DNA of 24,569 bases, taken from Elusimicrobia bacterium RIFCSPLOWO2_12_FULL_59_9 (lineage in GTDB: Bacteria > Elusimicrobiota > Elusimicrobia > O2-12-FULL-59-9). The DNA lies in the NCBI GenBank assembly GCA_001800185.1, contig MGUX01000148.1, forward strand, positions 1-24,569, given 5' to 3'. The notes beneath the pieces are model-generated. The model did no database searches, had not been told where the DNA came from, and was given only the letters and a program-made list of their open reading frames with translations. Below are positions 22,913 to 24,569 of this stretch, one piece after another (the first letter of the stretch is position 1; each line of letters opens with the position of its first letter). The position numbers and the translations under genes were made by a program.

Positions 22913-23863
22913 CTATGGACTCACGCCCCATTTGATCGTCAAAGAAATCCGATGCGCATCTCCCAAGTCTCCAAACGGACTCCAAGCATAATCAGCGGAG
23001 AATCCTCCCATAGCAACACCCCCTCCGGCACTCAAACCCGCAGGCCCGCCAAGTTTACTTGATGCGGCCCGCCTATTGTATCCGGCTCTTCCTGACACAA
23101 TGAAGTTGTCAGAGAAATGAATAGCATATTCCGCGCCTCCGGCAAATATCATATCCGCTCCTCTGGGCAAAATAACATCCGCAGCCAAAAGCAGGTTTCC
23201 CAACTGAACGCTGGAACCGCCGCGTAGAGTAGTAGGAAGGTTCTCCTGCTTCTCCCGGAACCTCAGTCCTTGGCCGATATTGGCGGCCGAAACAGAAAAA
23301 GCCGCTTTTGTCAGTCGGAGCCGCAGGCCAAGATCAACAGCAGCCGTTTTGGCCGAATCATGAATCTTGGAAGCAATGTATTTGCCGCTCAAACCAAAGT
23401 CCATATTGCTCAGGCTATGTCCGTATCCGATAGTGGCGGCCAGATCATTAGGCGTAAAAGAGCCCCCGGTAGGCGTGCCACTGTTGTCAATTTCTTCCAA
23501 CTTGCCGGAACTCAGATATTGAATCCCTACGGCCAGAGTTCCAGGGCCACCCAATCGTTGTGCCACTGCTACATATTGGTACGAGATTTCTTGGAAATAG
23601 GCGGCATGCATCAGCGCCAGACTGCCGCCGGAAATGCCTGCAAGCCCGGCAGGATTGTAATAGAGCGCGGTTGCATCGTTGACTGTTGCGCCTTGAGCCG
23701 AACCCATGGCAATGGCCCGGGCACCGACCGGCAGCTCCAAAAACTGCGCTCCCGTAGTTCCAATGGCATTTTTGGAAAAATCGCCCCCTTGCACGGTGCC
23801 TGTCTTCAAGGCGAACATCAAAAAAATTCCCAACCACCAACCACGCCGTCGCGCTCTGGCCAT
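22913..23863 (-). CDS. PorV/UPF0164-type outer-membrane beta-barrel protein
   Basis: This 316-residue exported protein starts with a signal peptide (RARRRGWWLGIFLMFALKTGTVQGGDF). The mature part opens with GTTGAQFLELPVGARAIAMGSAQGATVNDATALYYNPAGLAG, the hallmark of the PorV/UPF0164 family, related to FadL-like barrels. The rest alternates short amphipathic strands and ends with WGVSP, as barrel proteins often do. Family members act in outer-membrane export or attachment of surface proteins in type IX-like systems, though in many phyla the role is unknown. The start ATG 23863 has GAGG with a 7-nt spacer; the longer frame to 23965 would place 34 non-signal residues first. It follows the surface-protein gene by 4 bp, so the two are co-transcribed. 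Confidence 0.85.
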   Translation of the reverse strand: MARARRRGWWLGIFLMFALKTGTVQGGDFSKNAIGTTGAQFLELPVGARAIAMGSAQGATVNDATALYYNPAGLAGISGGSLALMHAAYFQEISYQYVAVAQRLGGPGTLAVGIQYLSSGKLEEIDNSGTPTGGSFTPNDLAATIGYGHSLSNMDFGLSGKYIASKIHDSAKTAAVDLGLRLRLTKAAFSVSAANIGQGLRFREKQENLPTTLRGGSSVQLGNLLLAADVILPRGADMIFAGGAEYAIHFSDNFIVSGRAGYNRRAASSKLGGPAGLSAGGGVAMGGFSADYAWSPFGDLGDAHRISLTIKWGVSP

Positions 23864-23867
23864 TTGG

Positions 23868-24569
23868 TCACCTCTCGATTGCCAATTTCTTGACGCAATC
23901 ATTGTCGGCGGTTCCCTGGATGGCCGCCAAATAGATTCCGCTAGCAACGTCTCGGCCGTATTCATTCTTCCCGTCCCAGGCTATACATCCACTGCTGGAT
24001 GACGGAATGCCTAACTCCCGTACCAGATCGGCTTGCAGGTTGTAAATTCGGATGGTTGCTCCCACGGGCAGTTGATCAAAAACCATTCCTTGCCCGCAGC
24101 CTGAACCATTTGCAGAATCAAATCGTCCTCCAGAGCCCGGTTTCCAAGGGATAGGGTACGCTCGAATCTCAGAACAAGGAGGAACGGCTGGCGTTCCTAT
24201 CAGGGCATACACTGATAGCCGGGTAATTGAGGCAGTAATGGTTTGCTTGACTTTATCCAACGTCAGTACTGGGCTAGTCTCTTCCTTCCATTGCTGACCC
24301 TCCAATCTATAGAGCCGCAAATCCGAAACCTTTATTGCCGGATTGGTCCCGTCAATCCGGTCGTTCTTATCCGTGTTGGCATAGGGAAGAGTAATGCTGC
24401 CGGACAGCGTATCCGATGATGCTTGGCCTTCCGCGAATAAAGTAAATTCTGTGGCCGAACCTGGAGATTTTTGCGTTGTGGCCGGCAAGGCATCATCGGC
24501 GGCTTGAATATCTTCAGGGGCTGCTAATATAGGAACGCTCACCGGATCAGTGGACAGAAAGATAGTGCT
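23868..24569 (-). CDS. Large surface/secreted protein, C-terminal fragment with FlgD-like Ig domain (5' end beyond window)
   Basis: The frame has no start limit inside the window, so this is the C-terminal 233 residues of a longer protein. The final 70 residues (GATIRIYNLQADLVREL...WDGKNEYGRDVASGIYLAAIQG) match the FlgD-like Ig fold used as a C-terminal domain by many secreted proteins; in type IX secretion a similar domain is the sorting tag. Before it is a beta-rich domain (KVSDLRLYRLEGQQWKEETS...ITASITRLSVYALIG). Two Cys-containing segments (PPCSEIRAYP and SGCGQG) could form disulfides. It ends 4 bp before the PorV-like gene, suggesting a cargo or partner that this barrel helps place on the surface. 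Confidence 0.75.
   Translation of the reverse strand, partial: STIFLSTDPVSVPILAAPEDIQAADDALPATTQKSPGSATEFTLFAEGQASSDTLSGSITLPYANTDKNDRIDGTNPAIKVSDLRLYRLEGQQWKEETSPVLTLDKVKQTITASITRLSVYALIGTPAVPPCSEIRAYPIPWKPGSGGRFDSANGSGCGQGMVFDQLPVGATIRIYNLQADLVRELGIPSSSSGCIAWDGKNEYGRDVASGIYLAAIQGTADNDCVKKLAIER

Noticed and set aside
1..24569. tRNA, rRNA genes and CRISPR arrays
   Set aside because: Looked for cloverleaf-type sequences and regularly spaced repeats on both strands by eye; none found.

Overview
The window is a chromosomal segment of a GC-rich, Gram-negative-type bacterium, probably an uncultured lineage. It is centred on the replication-initiation and gyrase cluster dnaA-dnaN-DUF721/DciA-like-gyrB-gyrA, with DnaA boxes on both sides of dnaA, so it most likely covers the chromosomal origin. 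An outer-membrane PorV/UPF0164-type protein beside a large surface protein ending in a FlgD-like domain, and an rtcB/archease pair, would fit Elusimicrobiota or a related phylum. That placement is inference; no 16S or other marker is present.

Layout. (1) 1-4300, minus strand, is a small defence-type block: an AbiE type IV toxin-antitoxin operon (toxin cut by the window edge) with a consensus promoter and two operator-like inverted repeats, then hsdR (type I restriction ATPase/nuclease) overlapping a radC-family gene. No hsdM or hsdS is in the window. (2) 4301-4622 is a GC-rich structured intergenic element whose end motif recurs after serS (22553-22912). (3) 4623-5851, minus strand, is an overlapping enoyl-CoA hydratase/acyl-CoA thioesterase pair. 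(4) 5852-17945, plus strand, runs oriC-like DNA, dnaA, dnaN, DUF721, gyrB, gyrA, archease, a CDA-fold deaminase and rtcB. Most junctions are tight or overlapping, and rtcB carries a 510-residue intein with a LAGLIDADG-type endonuclease. (5) 17964-20989, minus strand, is a two-gene unit: a fusion of a cNMP-binding-like domain, a degenerate sigma54-activator-type AAA+ domain and a multi-pass Fe-S membrane module, overlapping a small four-helix membrane protein. (6) serS is on the plus strand. (7) 22913-24569, minus strand, holds a PorV-like outer-membrane protein and, upstream of it, the C-terminal part of a surface protein with a FlgD-like end domain.

How the genes work together: the central block supplies replication initiation, the sliding clamp and supercoiling. 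Archease activates RtcB for RNA ligation, and the intein must splice out before RtcB can bind its catalytic metal. The left block is accessory defence. The most unusual gene is the 18368-20989 fusion. Its sensory and AAA+ parts have lost the residues for cAMP binding, ATP hydrolysis and sigma54 contact, and the DNA-binding domain is replaced by a membrane electron-transfer module.
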